Origin: Ga0077555 sp033764055
GTDB lineage: Bacteria; Pseudomonadota; Alphaproteobacteria; Rhizobiales; Hyphomicrobiaceae
Direction: 5' to 3'
Assembly (NCBI GenBank): GCA_033764055.1
Contig: JANRJI010000104.1
Coordinates: 1 to 64,000, forward strand
Length of the DNA: 64,000 nucleotides
Each line of letters begins with the position of its first letter. Position 1 is the first letter of the stretch. The notes under the pieces are model-generated. The model was not told the DNA's origin. It was given only the letters and a program-made list of their open reading frames with translations, and did no database searches. Position numbers and translations under genes: made by a program. Below, one piece after another: positions 16,552 through 26,794 of the stretch.

Positions 16552-18651
16552 ATGTCTTTCGAGCGGCTTTTCTCCCCCCGTGCCATCGCCATCATCGGCG
16601 CATCGGGCGATCTCACGCGCATCTCGGGCCAGCCGATCCAGGCGCTGATCAACTCGGGCTACAAGGGGCCCGTGCATCTGGTGAACCCGCGCTATCAGGA
16701 GCTTCACGGCCGCAAGTGCCATCCCACGGCCGCGGCCATCGGCGAGCCGATCGACCTTGCCGTCGTTGCAGTGCCGGCCGCGGGCGTTCCCGCTGCCATC
16801 CGCGACTGCGGAGCCGCGAAAATACCTTTCGCGATCATTCTCACCGCCGGCTTTCGCGAGTCCGGTGACGAGGGCCGCGAGCTCGAGGCCGAGCTCGCCC
16901 GCGCCTGCAGGGAGGCTGGCGTTCGAGCCATCGGTCCGAACTGCCAGGGTGCTCTCTCGACCGAGTCGCGCATGTGGTGCGTGTTCGGCTCCATCGCCAG
17001 CGAGACGGAGCTGACCCGAGGCCCTGTCTCCTGCGCCTTCCAGTCGGGCGGCTTCGGCTATGCCGTCGTCAATCTCGCCGAGGCCCAGGGCGTCGGCTTC
17101 CGCACCGTCGTCTCGACCGGCAACGAGACCGACATCACCATGCCGGAGCTGCTCTCCGGCATGCTCGACGACGCCGGGACCGAGCTGGCTTTCGGCTACA
17201 TGGAAGGCACGCCCAATGCCCGCGCGCTCCTCGATCTCGGGAGGAAGTCGCTCGAGCTGGCCAAGCCCGTTCTGATCTGGAAGGGCGCCCAGACCGACAT
17301 CGGCACCAAGGCCGCCGCTTCGCATACCGCCAACCTCACCGGCAACTACGATCTTTTTCAGGCCGCGTTCCGCCAGTCGGGGCTGATTGAAACGCAGGAC
17401 GTCGAGGAGATCGTCGATTTCGCCAAGGTGGCGAGCCAGAAGCGCTGGCCGAAGGGCCGTGCGATCGGCGTGCTCTCCATCTCCGGCGGATCGGGTGTCG
17501 TCTTCGCCGACCGTGCTGCCAAGGAAGGTCTCACCCTGCCGCCGTTCGCTCCGGATACGTTCAAGGCGCTGCGGGCCATCATCCCGTCGTTCGGCGCCGC
17601 CGACAATCCGGCCGACACCACCGCTGCCGTCATCAACGACATGGCCCTCTTCACGCGCACGCTCGAGATCGTGCTCGCGGATCCCGGGATCGACCAGCTA
17701 TCGCTGCTGCTCGCCTCGCTGCCGGGAGTGGGAGCGCTGAAGTGCGCCCAGGCCATCGCGGCAGCCAACGCCAAGACGGACAAGCCCGTGCAGGTCGTCT
17801 GGTCCGGTCGCAAGGCGAAATCGGAGGAGGCCTGGAAGGTCTTCGTCGACAACGGCATTCCGTTTCTGCCGACGCCGGCCCGTGGTGCCAAGGCCGCTGC
17901 GACCCTCGCCCGCTTCGCCGAGGACCGCCGCCGCCTGGTCGGCCGCAAAGCCCCCGACTACGCCATGCCGGCGGGCCTTTCGCTGCCGGCGGGCGCCGTG
18001 ACGCTCTCGGAGGTCGAGAGCAAGGCCGTTCTGAAGGCCTTCGGTGTCGGCGTCACCAGCGAGGTTCTGGTGCCGGCAGGCGCCGACGTCGCCGCCGCCA
18101 CGAAAGGGTTGAAGGGGCCTTTCGCCGTCAAGATCGTCTCGCGGGACATTGCCCACAAGACCGAGGCCGGCGGCGTCAAGCTCGGCATCGCAGCGGCCGG
18201 CCTCGCCGCGGCAGCGGCCGAAGTGATCGCCAATGGCAAGCGGTACAAGCCGGGCGCCATGATCGACGGCGTGCTGGTCTCCGAAATGGCATCAGGCCTC
18301 GAGGCATTGATCGGTGTCGTCAACGACGAGGCATTCGGGCCGTGCGTCACGTTCGGCCTGGGCGGTGTTCTGACCGAGGTGCTGAAGGACGTGACCTTCC
18401 GCATCGCGCCGTTCGACATCGAGACAGCCCGCGACATGATCGGAGAGCTGCGTACGGCCAAGCTGTTCGACGGCTATCGCGGCAAGCCCGCCGCCGACAA
18501 GGCGGCTCTCGCCCAGATGCTTGTCGAGGTCTCGCGCATGGCAGCCGCCCTCGGCGGACGCCTCAAGGAGATGGACATCAATCCGGTGTTCGTCGGCGCC
18601 AGGGGAGAGGGCTGCCGCGCGGCGGACGCGCTCGTCGTGCTGAAGGAGTAG
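16552..18651 (+). CDS. ADP-forming acyl-CoA synthetase (acetate--CoA ligase family)
   Basis: A 699-residue single-chain NDP-forming acyl-CoA synthetase that interconverts acyl-CoA plus ADP and Pi with the free acid, CoA and ATP. Seen in order: CoA-binding domain (FSPRAIAIIGASGD), succinyl-CoA ligase-like flavodoxin domains (GPNCQGALSTES, QSGGFGYAV, AASHTANLTGN, LSISGGSGVVFADRAA) and a C-terminal ATP-grasp domain (FAVKIVSRDIAHKTEAGGVKLG, DINPVFV). Such enzymes make ATP from acetyl- or other acyl-CoA during oxygen limitation, or activate aromatic acids such as pimeloyl-type substrates. The start at 16552 fits the family. Proximity to two Usp genes hints at a low-oxygen or stress set. Confidence 0.88.
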   Translation: MSFERLFSPRAIAIIGASGDLTRISGQPIQALINSGYKGPVHLVNPRYQELHGRKCHPTAAAIGEPIDLAVVAVPAAGVPAAIRDCGAAKIPFAIILTAGFRESGDEGRELEAELARACREAGVRAIGPNCQGALSTESRMWCVFGSIASETELTRGPVSCAFQSGGFGYAVVNLAEAQGVGFRTVVSTGNETDITMPELLSGMLDDAGTELAFGYMEGTPNARALLDLGRKSLELAKPVLIWKGAQTDIGTKAAASHTANLTGNYDLFQAAFRQSGLIETQDVEEIVDFAKVASQKRWPKGRAIGVLSISGGSGVVFADRAAKEGLTLPPFAPDTFKALRAIIPSFGAADNPADTTAAVINDMALFTRTLEIVLADPGIDQLSLLLASLPGVGALKCAQAIAAANAKTDKPVQVVWSGRKAKSEEAWKVFVDNGIPFLPTPARGAKAAATLARFAEDRRRLVGRKAPDYAMPAGLSLPAGAVTLSEVESKAVLKAFGVGVTSEVLVPAGADVAAATKGLKGPFAVKIVSRDIAHKTEAGGVKLGIAAAGLAAAAAEVIANGKRYKPGAMIDGVLVSEMASGLEALIGVVNDEAFGPCVTFGLGGVLTEVLKDVTFRIAPFDIETARDMIGELRTAKLFDGYRGKPAADKAALAQMLVEVSRMAAALGGRLKEMDINPVFVGARGEGCRAADALVVLKE

Positions 18652-18783
18652 ACCGGCCCCGATAGCCCCCGACACTCCCGTTGATCGGCTTTTCCAATCG
18701 CAGTGGCGCCCGAGCCAAGGGCTCCCATATCCGTGCTCACGCGAGCCGCCGGCCGCGAGCGGGTTAAGGGGGATCGGGGTCAG

Positions 18784-19761
18784 GTGCGCTATCCAAAGAC
18801 GACGCTCGTCCTCACCCTCCTTGTGGTCGTCGCCGGCGTGCTCGCGGTTGGCTACGCGCTACGCCGGCCGGCAAGCCCGCTGGCCGCCGTGCAATCGTGG
18901 GATTACCAGCTTCAGAAGCTCGACCTCGATCGCCTCGCTCGGTCGAAGGCCGACATGCTGGTGATCGACTACTCGCGAACGGGACACGCTTCCGGCGCCC
19001 TGACCCAGGCGGAGGTTCAGCGGCTGCAGGAGCGGTCAGACGGCCGCCGGCGGCTCGTGATCGCCTACCTGTCGATCGGCGAGGCAGAGGAGTATCGCTA
19101 CTACTGGCGCCCGGAATGGAAAACCGAGCCGCCGCCATGGCTCTTCGCCGAGAACTGCCGGTGGCCGGGCAATCACCTGGTTCGCTACTGGCTCGACGGC
19201 TGGAAGGAGATCGTCTTTCGCTCACCGGACTCGTATCTCTCGCGCATCGTCGCTGCCGGGTTCGACGGGGTCTATCTGGACCGGGTGGACGCGTTCTGGG
19301 ACCTCCGCGAGCGGTACCCCGACGGCCGCGCGCACATGATCGAGCTGGTTGGTGAGCTCGCCGCACATGCGCGCAGACTGCGCCCCGGTTTTTTGGTCAT
19401 CGCCCAGAACGCCGAGGCCCTGCTCGACTCGCCCGACTACCGGGCGTCGATCGATGCCGTCGCGAAAGAGGACCTGCTGAACGGGGTCTCCGGCACCGCC
19501 ATCGCGAATGACGCCGCCCTGATCGGCTGGAGCCTCGATCGGCTCCGGCTGCTCACAGCGGAAGGAAAACCGGTCCTCGCCGTCGAGTATCTGCGCACGA
19601 GCGAGGCCATTCGCGCAGCGTCCGCTAGGCTGACCGCGCTCGGCTTCCTCGCGACGTTCCCGACGCGCGCCCTGGACGGCCGCGACCCTCTCGAGCCGGA
19701 TCCACCCGCCCTGCACGAGACGACCGGTACGCCGGAGTTCTCGGTGAAGCACTGCCTGTGA
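18784..19761 (+). CDS. GH114/TM1410-like exported protein
   Basis: A 325-residue protein with an N-terminal membrane anchor (residues about 5-25). The body is a TIM-barrel of the endo-alpha-1,4-polygalactosaminidase-like (COG2342, MJ1477/TM1410) group: SWDYQLQKLDLDRL, LVIDYSRTGHASG, VIAYLSIGEAEEYRYYW, and AGFDGVYLDRVDAFW, with Asp residues at strand ends fitting a glycosidase site. It may trim exopolysaccharide in the periplasm or outside. GTG 18784 is chosen because the GGGGTCAG stretch precedes it and the anchor begins there. Lies near ndvA but convergent with it. Confidence 0.7.
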   Translation: MRYPKTTLVLTLLVVVAGVLAVGYALRRPASPLAAVQSWDYQLQKLDLDRLARSKADMLVIDYSRTGHASGALTQAEVQRLQERSDGRRRLVIAYLSIGEAEEYRYYWRPEWKTEPPPWLFAENCRWPGNHLVRYWLDGWKEIVFRSPDSYLSRIVAAGFDGVYLDRVDAFWDLRERYPDGRAHMIELVGELAAHARRLRPGFLVIAQNAEALLDSPDYRASIDAVAKEDLLNGVSGTAIANDAALIGWSLDRLRLLTAEGKPVLAVEYLRTSEAIRAASARLTALGFLATFPTRALDGRDPLEPDPPALHETTGTPEFSVKHCL

Positions 19762-19771
19762 AAGAGGGCGA

Positions 19772-20203
19772 TCAGGCACCGGCGTTGCGCCTGGCCTCAT
19801 GCAACACGCGCTCCTCCTGAGCCCGCATCTCGGGTGTCAGCGCGGCGCCGAAATCGTCCGCCTCGAACACCGGGCGGATCTCGACCTCGCAGTCCTCGTT
19901 ATGCGGATTGGGGCACCGCCTCAGCCAGTCGATCGCCTCCTGCATCGACGCGACCTTCCAGAGCCAGTAGCCGGCGATCAGCTCCTTGGTCTCGGCGAAC
20001 GGACCGTCGATAACCAGTCGATCCTTGCCCGAGAAGCGCACGCGGGCCCCTTTGCTCGACGGATGCAGCCCCTCGCCCGCCAGGAGGATGCCGGCCTTCA
20101 CGAGCTGCTCGTTGTAATTGCCCATCTCGGTCAGCAACTGCTGGCTCGGCATCTCGCCGGCCTCGGAAGCCTTGCTTGCCTTGACGATGACCATCACCTT
20201 CAT
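19772..20203 (-). CDS. YciI-family protein
   Basis: A 143-residue protein, MKVMVIVKASKASEAGEMP onward, with a ferredoxin-like YCII domain (IDGPFAETKELIAGYWLW, the usual DGPF-E-K motif). YciI/DGPF proteins often sit with ECF sigma factors and have dehydrochlorinase-like folds; the substrate is unknown. No sigma factor is adjacent here. GGAG precedes the ATG at 20203. The gene ends 10 bases after the convergent GH114-like gene. Confidence 0.87.
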   Translation of the reverse strand: MKVMVIVKASKASEAGEMPSQQLLTEMGNYNEQLVKAGILLAGEGLHPSSKGARVRFSGKDRLVIDGPFAETKELIAGYWLWKVASMQEAIDWLRRCPNPHNEDCEVEIRPVFEADDFGAALTPEMRAQEERVLHEARRNAGA

Positions 20204-20363
20204 CGCTGCATCTCCTCGATCTGTGGGCATGAAACGGCACTGGCGCTGGTTGAACGCACGCCGACCCCAGGACGATGCAGGGCCGGCTGATCCGACAGGC
20301 GGCTGCGAGCGACGTGGCGCCACCCGTCGGCGTGGGAAACCGAAAAACCGGACTGGCCTGCCC

Positions 20364-22175
20364 TCAAACCGGCTCTGACTGCGGCGGCTTTGCCTGTCTT
20401 TCGCCCGCCTCGTCCTCCTCGGGCGCCGTAAAGCCTCCCTCGGCGACGAGGCGTGAGAAGAGGCCACCTTGCTCGACCAGCTGCCGGAACCGGCCCCGCT
20501 CGACGATCCGGCCCTCGTTCAGGACGAGGATCTGGTCCGCGTTCGACACCGTCGAGAGTCGGTGCGCGATGATGAACGTCGTCTTGCCCTGGCGCAGCGC
20601 ATCGAGCGCGCGCTTGATCTTGCCTTCCGTCTCGGAATCGAGCGCGCTGGTCGCCTCGTCGAGGATCAGGATCGGGGCATCCTTCAGGATGGCCCGCGCG
20701 ATGGCGAGCCGCTGGCGCTCGCCGCCGGAGAGTTGCGCCCCCCGCTCGCCGATGACGAACTGGTAGCCGCCGGGTTTCCTCATGATGAAGTCATGAGCTT
20801 CCGCGAGCCTCGCGGCCCGCTCCACCTCCGCATCCGTCGCCTCCGGCCGGCCGATCCGGATGTTTTCGGCGATCGTTCGGTTGAACAGGCCCGCTTCCTG
20901 GAACACGACGGCGATCGAATGTCGGAGCGATCCGAGCGTCACGTCCCGGATATCGCGCCCATCGATGCGAATCTGGCCGCTGTCCGGCTCCCGGATCCGT
21001 TGCAGGAGCGCGAGCGTCGTGGTCTTACCGGACCCCGTAGGGCCGACCAGCGCCACCGTCTCACCCGGCCGGGTGGTCACATCGACGTCGAAGACGCCTT
21101 GCGCGCCGGGGCCGTAGCGAAACGATACGTTGTCGAACACCACTTCGCCGTGCACGCTCTCGAGCGGCACCGCGCCCGGCTTCTCGACCACGTCCGCGCG
21201 CGCGTCGAGAAGGTCGAAATAGGTCCGCAACGTCGGCGCCTGCTGGTTGGTGCGCACGACGAATCCCGAGAGCTGGTCGAGCTTGGCGATCAGCAGGTTC
21301 GCGAAGCCGACGAACGCAACGATCGAGCCGACGGTGATCTCGCCGCGCGCCGCGAGGACGGCGCCGAAGGCGAACACCAGTAGCATGGCGATGGTCGCTG
21401 CCGAACGCGTCAGCACCGTGAGCAGGCCCCACCACGTCAGCACCGGGTATTGGGCATCGAGCAGCCGCCCCATGATGTCGCGCATGGCTTTGAGCTCGGC
21501 ACCATGGCGCGAAAAGCTCTGCACCACGTTGACGTTGCCCAGCACATCGCCGACCCGGCCGTAGACGTTGCTGTGGTATCCTTCCACCGCCGCCTGGCCG
21601 TCGCTCGTCTTCTGCACGACGAGAATGTTGACGATCACGTAGACCGCGGCGAGCACACCCAGGATCGACGCCATGCGCCAGTCCATCGTGACTGCCACCG
21701 GGATCAGATAGAGGATGCCGATCAGAGCCGTCAGCTGCTCGCGCAGGAACGACAGCCACAGCCAGAACAACGCATCGGTGCCGGCGAGGATGGCGCGCAC
21801 CACCGAGCCCGTGCCTGTTCGCGCATGGTAGCTGATCGGCAACGTAATGGCCTGCTCGAATGCGTCCCCGAGCGCCGCTAGCCGTCTGCGATGGGCTAGC
21901 CGGTCCGCGGACACGGCTACCACCACGCTCGCCACGATGCCGATGAGCCCGAGCACCGCCCACAGCGCGATGATCGAGAACGCGCCTTGCCCTTTCGCCA
22001 GCGCATCGACGACCTGTCCGAAAAGTTGCTGCTCGATCACCTGGATGATGGCGATTGCCATTCCAGCGATGACGAGCGCCGTCGCCAGTGCCTTCTCGGT
22101 ACCGAGGAGGGCGAGAGCACGCAGATAGAGCTGCCATGCGCCGGCTGCGCGCTGCGGGGGCGAAGTAAGCTGCAT
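20364..22175 (-). CDS. ndvA: Cyclic beta-1,2-glucan exporter (ABC permease-ATPase)
   Basis: A 603-residue fused ABC exporter half-transporter: five or six membrane spans in residues about 25-300, Walker A GPTGSGKTT at 378-386, signature LSGGERQR at 482-489 and Walker B ILILDEATSALD at 502-513. Length and sequence (for example SISY-like LPISYHARTGTGSVVR and DALFWLWLSFLREQLTALIG) match NdvA/ChvA, which sends cyclic beta-1,2-glucan from the cytosol to the periplasm for osmoadaptation and host interaction. The glucan synthase ndvB is not in the window. ATG 22175 fits the family; the frame is open further upstream only because of an overlapping shadow. It starts 12 bases after the FAD oxidase stop, so they are likely cotranscribed. 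Confidence 0.83.
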   Translation of the reverse strand: MQLTSPPQRAAGAWQLYLRALALLGTEKALATALVIAGMAIAIIQVIEQQLFGQVVDALAKGQGAFSIIALWAVLGLIGIVASVVVAVSADRLAHRRRLAALGDAFEQAITLPISYHARTGTGSVVRAILAGTDALFWLWLSFLREQLTALIGILYLIPVAVTMDWRMASILGVLAAVYVIVNILVVQKTSDGQAAVEGYHSNVYGRVGDVLGNVNVVQSFSRHGAELKAMRDIMGRLLDAQYPVLTWWGLLTVLTRSAATIAMLLVFAFGAVLAARGEITVGSIVAFVGFANLLIAKLDQLSGFVVRTNQQAPTLRTYFDLLDARADVVEKPGAVPLESVHGEVVFDNVSFRYGPGAQGVFDVDVTTRPGETVALVGPTGSGKTTTLALLQRIREPDSGQIRIDGRDIRDVTLGSLRHSIAVVFQEAGLFNRTIAENIRIGRPEATDAEVERAARLAEAHDFIMRKPGGYQFVIGERGAQLSGGERQRLAIARAILKDAPILILDEATSALDSETEGKIKRALDALRQGKTTFIIAHRLSTVSNADQILVLNEGRIVERGRFRQLVEQGGLFSRLVAEGGFTAPEEDEAGERQAKPPQSEPV

Positions 22176-22186
22176 GGTGTCCTGGC

Positions 22187-23515
22187 TCAAGCGGTGTTGC
22201 GCGGAGTGTGGGGGCTCCCGGAACGCTTGGGCCGGCGCCGAGGATGCTTGATCCGGTCCTTGGCGGAGAGCCAAGCGAACACCGCCGGCATGAACCATGG
22301 TGTGCCGGTATACAGCGGTACCGGCGGCGGCGGCCGGAAGTCGAGTGCCGAATTTCCCTCGGGAAGGCCGAGCACCTGCTGCGCGGCCTTCTGACCGGCC
22401 CAGCGTGCCCAGACGACGCCCGAGCCGCAGTAGCCGGCCGCATAGCGCACGCCGTCCTTCGAGAAGATGCGCGGGATGAAATCGCGGTTCATGGCGACGT
22501 GCCCGAACCAGCTGTGGGTCAACGGAACGTCGTCGAGAACCGGGAAGATGTCGACCATGGCCCGCCTGAGGCTCTCGGTCGGCCATTGCGGATCACCCGA
22601 GATCGTTCCGTCGCGACCACCGAACAGGATGCGCCGCCCATCCGGCGACGGGCGATAGTAGTAGTGCAGTGCCCTGGTCTCGCCGAGCATGTACCCCTTG
22701 GGGCACAGCTCCTTCATCAGGTTGTCGGACAGCGGCGCCGTCGCGATGATCCGGCTGCGGACCGGTACCATCCGCCGCTGCAGCCAAGTGTCGACCTTGT
22801 CGGTGTAGCCGTTGGTGCCGACGATGACGTGGGCAGCCCGGACCGTGCCCCGCGCCGTTTCGACCTCCCAGCCCGTTGCCTCGCGGCGGATGCGCGTCAC
22901 GCCCGTCTCGCCGTGCACCACTGCCCCCGCGACCGTTGCCAGCCGTAGGAGCCCGGCGTGGAGCTTCGCCGGATGCAGCCCGCCGATGTCGAGGCGAACG
23001 AGCCCACCGTGATAGAAATCCGAGCCGATCTCGCGCCGCTGCTCCGCGCGAGTCACCGCATAGGCCGCGATGCCGAGAACACGCTTCAGGCGCTCAGCCT
23101 CCCTGGCGAGGGTCTCATAGTCCGCTGCCGTCGACGCTCCCGTGAAACGCCCCGTCAGCTTGAAATCGCAGTCGATGCTTTCGTCGGCGATGAAGCGGGC
23201 CAGATCCTCGCGCGCTGCCTTCGCCTCGAGCTCGATGCCGCGTGCCCGCTCCGTGCCGAAGCGCCGCTCGTGCTCGGCGAAGCTGTGACGAAGACTCCCC
23301 GACGCGATGCCGCCGTTCCGCGTTGAGGCGCCTTCACCGGGCCGCTGTCGATCGAACACCTGCACCGACCGTCCCGCACGTGCCAGCGTCAGCGCGGCCG
23401 AGAGGCCGGTGTAGCCGGCACCGACGACCACCACGTCCGACCGCCCGGCGACCTCGTGGCGAGGCAGGATCGAGGGAGGCGCCGCCTCCCACCAGTAGGG
23501 CTCGTTGCGAAGCAT
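22187..23515 (-). CDS. FAD-dependent amine/amino-acid oxidase (DAO family)
   Basis: A 442-residue flavoprotein. N-terminal SDVVVVGAGYTGLSAALTL is the FAD-binding GxGxxG fold; STRNGGIASG and a later GVRYAAGYCGSGVVWARW segment follow the PuuB/gamma-glutamylputrescine oxidase pattern of the DAO superfamily. It opens with the typical YWWEAAPP element of this subgroup. It likely oxidises a secondary amine or gamma-glutamyl-polyamine to an aldehyde with H2O2 release, in the cytosol. The ATG at 23515 follows a weak ribosome site. It precedes ndvA by 11 bases. Confidence 0.82.
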   Translation of the reverse strand: MLRNEPYWWEAAPPSILPRHEVAGRSDVVVVGAGYTGLSAALTLARAGRSVQVFDRQRPGEGASTRNGGIASGSLRHSFAEHERRFGTERARGIELEAKAAREDLARFIADESIDCDFKLTGRFTGASTAADYETLAREAERLKRVLGIAAYAVTRAEQRREIGSDFYHGGLVRLDIGGLHPAKLHAGLLRLATVAGAVVHGETGVTRIRREATGWEVETARGTVRAAHVIVGTNGYTDKVDTWLQRRMVPVRSRIIATAPLSDNLMKELCPKGYMLGETRALHYYYRPSPDGRRILFGGRDGTISGDPQWPTESLRRAMVDIFPVLDDVPLTHSWFGHVAMNRDFIPRIFSKDGVRYAAGYCGSGVVWARWAGQKAAQQVLGLPEGNSALDFRPPPPVPLYTGTPWFMPAVFAWLSAKDRIKHPRRRPKRSGSPHTPRNTA

Positions 23516-23860
23516 GGACCGGCGTCCCGTTGAACACTGGCGCGCACGCCAGCAGGCGCCACGCCCTGCGCGCTCGCCGACCTCACTCTAAGCGCGAACG
23601 ATATGGCGGGACAACGGCGGATGGACGGAGCGATCGACGAGCATGGCCGCGGTGAGGATCGCCGCCATGCCGGACGACCGACCGGACGGTGACTGAGCGC
23701 CGTGCCGCCGCGGCTCGACCGTGCGCCACGCGTCCGCCGAGGTGGCAGCCGCATGGCGGCTAGACCGCACCGCATCCTACTCGGATTCCCTGAAGGGCGG
23801 CCGGACCGGCATCATCCATCATGACACCGGACCGTTCACGATGAAATGCCTGCGCGCCGG
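23516..23860. other. Gene-free stretch between infC and the FAD oxidase
   Basis: 345 bases with no supportable coding frame on either strand and no recognised RNA or repeat. It holds the 3' flank of infC and any promoter of the FAD oxidase-ndvA pair, but no clear box pair or T-run was seen. The ribosomal genes rpmI and rplT that often follow infC are absent. Confidence 0.5.
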
Positions 23861-24403
<543 letters not shown>

Positions 24404-24408
24404 GTTCG

Positions 24409-24414
24409 CTCTCC
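24409..24414 (-). promoter_or_regulatory. infC ribosome binding site (sets the AUA start)
   Basis: GGAGAG on the minus strand, five bases from ATA 24403-24401. It lies 17 bases from the in-frame ATG 24391, too far for normal initiation there. This site is the main evidence for the rare AUA start. Confidence 0.7.
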
Positions 24415-24551
24415 GTAGGTTGCTTCGATTGTCAAATGAACTGGGCAAGGCCGCCGGGTACTCCCCAGCGCGTTGCCTATGCACAGAAGCGCCGACGCGG
24501 TCGCGGCACCTCGACGCATGGTGCGGGACTTTGGCACGAGCACAGCCGAAG

Positions 24552-25793
24552 TCAAGATGAGGGGTGACCGGAAAGGGCGACGATGGCCTTCCCGGACGTG
24601 AATTGGTCCCAACGGGCAGCTAGATCGGTCCCGAGCAGCTGGTCGTAGACGGCCAGCGTCGAGCGCCGCATGGCTGACAACGTGAAGCGCGTGGCGATGT
24701 GGCTCCGGGCGCGGGCGCCCATCGCCGACCGCTCGCTCGGTGAGAGTGCCAAAGCTGCCCCGATTGCGCCGGCCAATGCCGAAGCGTCACCCGGAGGCAC
24801 GAGCCAGCCGGTTGCGGCATCGGGGCCGACGCGCGCCATGGCCCGAACCGTCTCTGGTGGAGCGCCGATGTCGGTGGCGATCACGGGGCAGGCCAGCGCC
24901 TGGGCCTCCGCGGCTGCGCGGCCGAACGCCTCGGGCTCGGTCGAGGCCACCACGGCGACCTGCGCCACAGCGAACGCCGCGGCTATATCGTCCACATGCC
25001 CCGCCAGCAGCACGCGGTCGTCGATCCCGAGGCGGGTGGCGAGCTCGGCCAGCTCACGCGCATAGCCGTGCCGGCCCTGATCGTCGCCGGCGAGCACGAC
25101 CCGCGCCTCTCCCAGCCTGCCGGAAGCTGCCAATTGCCCCACCGCCTCGATCAGCACGCGCTGGCCTTTCCAAGCTGTCAATCGCGCCGCCTGCAGAATG
25201 ACGGGTGCATCCGCAGCGATGCCCCAGCCCGCACGAAGCCTAGCGATGCGCCCGGCGCAGATGGCCGCAGGGTCGAACCTGGCCATGTCGACGCCGCGGT
25301 GGATGACGCGGATTGTCGACTCCGGTGTGCCATACCGGGAGCGCACCAGATCGGCCGTGTAGCGCGAGTTGGCGATGACGATATCGGCCCGCGCCATGAC
25401 GCTGTTGTAAAGCCGCTTTAGCGGGTCGCGCTCTCCGTAGGCCCCGTGATAGGTGGTGACGAACGGCGTGCCGGACCGCCGCGCGGCGATCAACGTGCTC
25501 CAGGCCGGCGCCCGGCTCCGCGCATGCACCAGATCGACGCCCTCGCTTGCCATCAGTCGGCCGAGGGCCCGCGCATTGAGCAGCATCCGCACTGGGTTCT
25601 TGGTGCCTGCCGGAAACTCGATCAGCTCTCCACCGGCCGCCGGCACTCGGTCCGCCATGCGTCCGCCTTCCGTCAGGACAAGAGAGCGCCCCCCGGCTGC
25701 CACCAGCGCCTCGTTGATCTCGAGCGCCGACAGCTCCGCCCCGCCGGTGTCGAGCCGCGGCACGATCTGCAGTATGGTCGGTGACTTGGCCAC
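24552..25793 (-). CDS. Glycosyltransferase family 4
   Basis: A 413-residue GT-B glycosyltransferase. Near the N-terminus ILQIVPRLDTGGAELSALE is the GT4 acceptor-side opening; the donor-side half shows APVILQAARLTAWKGQRVLIEAV and STEPEAFGRAAAEAQALACPVIA, with the E-x(7)-E motif that positions the nucleotide-sugar. It would add a sugar to a lipid- or polysaccharide-linked acceptor at the inner membrane. GTG 25793 is chosen: AAGG is five bases upstream and it leaves 48 bases to the divergent hydrolase gene. ATG 25880 would overlap that gene. Confidence 0.82.
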   Translation of the reverse strand: MAKSPTILQIVPRLDTGGAELSALEINEALVAAGGRSLVLTEGGRMADRVPAAGGELIEFPAGTKNPVRMLLNARALGRLMASEGVDLVHARSRAPAWSTLIAARRSGTPFVTTYHGAYGERDPLKRLYNSVMARADIVIANSRYTADLVRSRYGTPESTIRVIHRGVDMARFDPAAICAGRIARLRAGWGIAADAPVILQAARLTAWKGQRVLIEAVGQLAASGRLGEARVVLAGDDQGRHGYARELAELATRLGIDDRVLLAGHVDDIAAAFAVAQVAVVASTEPEAFGRAAAEAQALACPVIATDIGAPPETVRAMARVGPDAATGWLVPPGDASALAGAIGAALALSPSERSAMGARARSHIATRFTLSAMRRSTLAVYDQLLGTDLAARWDQFTSGKAIVALSGHPSS

Positions 25794-25841
25794 CACGGCC
25801 TTCAGCCTCGCTCGCTCAGCTCCCGGGGAGACAAAAACGGT

Positions 25842-26633
25842 ATGCTGCCAGCCGAACCGCAATTCATGGACGTTGGCCATGGCGCGGATTGCCGCCGGAT
25901 CGCTTGTCTTGTGTCCTGCGGCCGCGCGGGCGCCGGAGCCGGCATCGTTTGGTTGCCTGGCTTCAAGTCGGAGATGACCAGCCTCAAGGCCACCGCTCTC
26001 GCCGACTGGGCCGAGGCTAAGGGTCGGGCCTGCACCCGCCTCGACTACTCCGGCCACGGCCGCTCTCCGGGCCGGGTCGAGGACGGCACCATCGGTCGCT
26101 GGCTCGATGAGGTGACCGCGGTGTTCACCCGCGTGACGAACGGCCCCCAGGTCGTCGTCGGCTCGAGCATGGGCGGCTATCTCGCATTGCTGCTCCTGCG
26201 CCGACTGATGGCGGAGCAGCCGGATCACGCTGCGCGCATCCGGGCGCTCGTCCTGATCGCCCCCGCCTGGGACATGACCGAGCGACTGATGGAGCCGCGT
26301 CTCGGCGAGGCGGCGAGGCGTGATATCGCCGAGAAGGGCGTGTGGCTCAGGCCGTCCCGCTATGGCGACGGACCGTATCCGATCACTCGCCGCCTGCTCG
26401 AGGAGGGACGGGAGCACCTGATTGGCATGTCGGCGTTCGATCCGGGCCGGCCGGTGCGGATTCTGCACGGACTGCAGGATCCCGATGTGCCCTGGGAGCA
26501 TACCCTCGACTTGGTGGCGCACCTGGACGGCGACTGGACCGAGGTCACAGCGGTTCCCGACGGGGACCATCGCTTGTCCCGCGACGAGGACCTCACGTTG
26601 CTGTTGCGGATTGTCGAGGAGGTCGCTGCATAG
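25842..26633 (+). CDS. Alpha/beta hydrolase (ABHD10-like serine esterase)
   Basis: A 263-residue alpha/beta-hydrolase with GIVWLPGFKSEM as the oxyanion strand, TRLDYSGHGRSPG, and the nucleophile elbow VVGSSMGGYLAL (Ser in GxSxG). VAVPDGDHRLSR near the end supplies the catalytic His. The LPGF-S-DM-G-K opening is typical of the ABHD10/mycophenolic-acid acyl-glucuronide esterase group. ATG 25842 has GGGGAG eleven bases upstream. Divergent from the glycosyltransferase gene. Confidence 0.8.
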   Translation: MLPAEPQFMDVGHGADCRRIACLVSCGRAGAGAGIVWLPGFKSEMTSLKATALADWAEAKGRACTRLDYSGHGRSPGRVEDGTIGRWLDEVTAVFTRVTNGPQVVVGSSMGGYLALLLLRRLMAEQPDHAARIRALVLIAPAWDMTERLMEPRLGEAARRDIAEKGVWLRPSRYGDGPYPITRRLLEEGREHLIGMSAFDPGRPVRILHGLQDPDVPWEHTLDLVAHLDGDWTEVTAVPDGDHRLSRDEDLTLLLRIVEEVAA

Positions 26634-26794
26634 CCTTGCGATGTGCCGCCCCCGGTCATGGCGTCGCGCACTGGTTCCACGTCGCCGTTGACCGCAATAT
26701 GTCTTCGGTGCTCACTCAACCCCGGCAAGTCAACCGGCCCTGGCTCCGACAGTCCGGTGCCCGAGCCGCCTTCGGATCAAGCAAGGAGAGCCTC

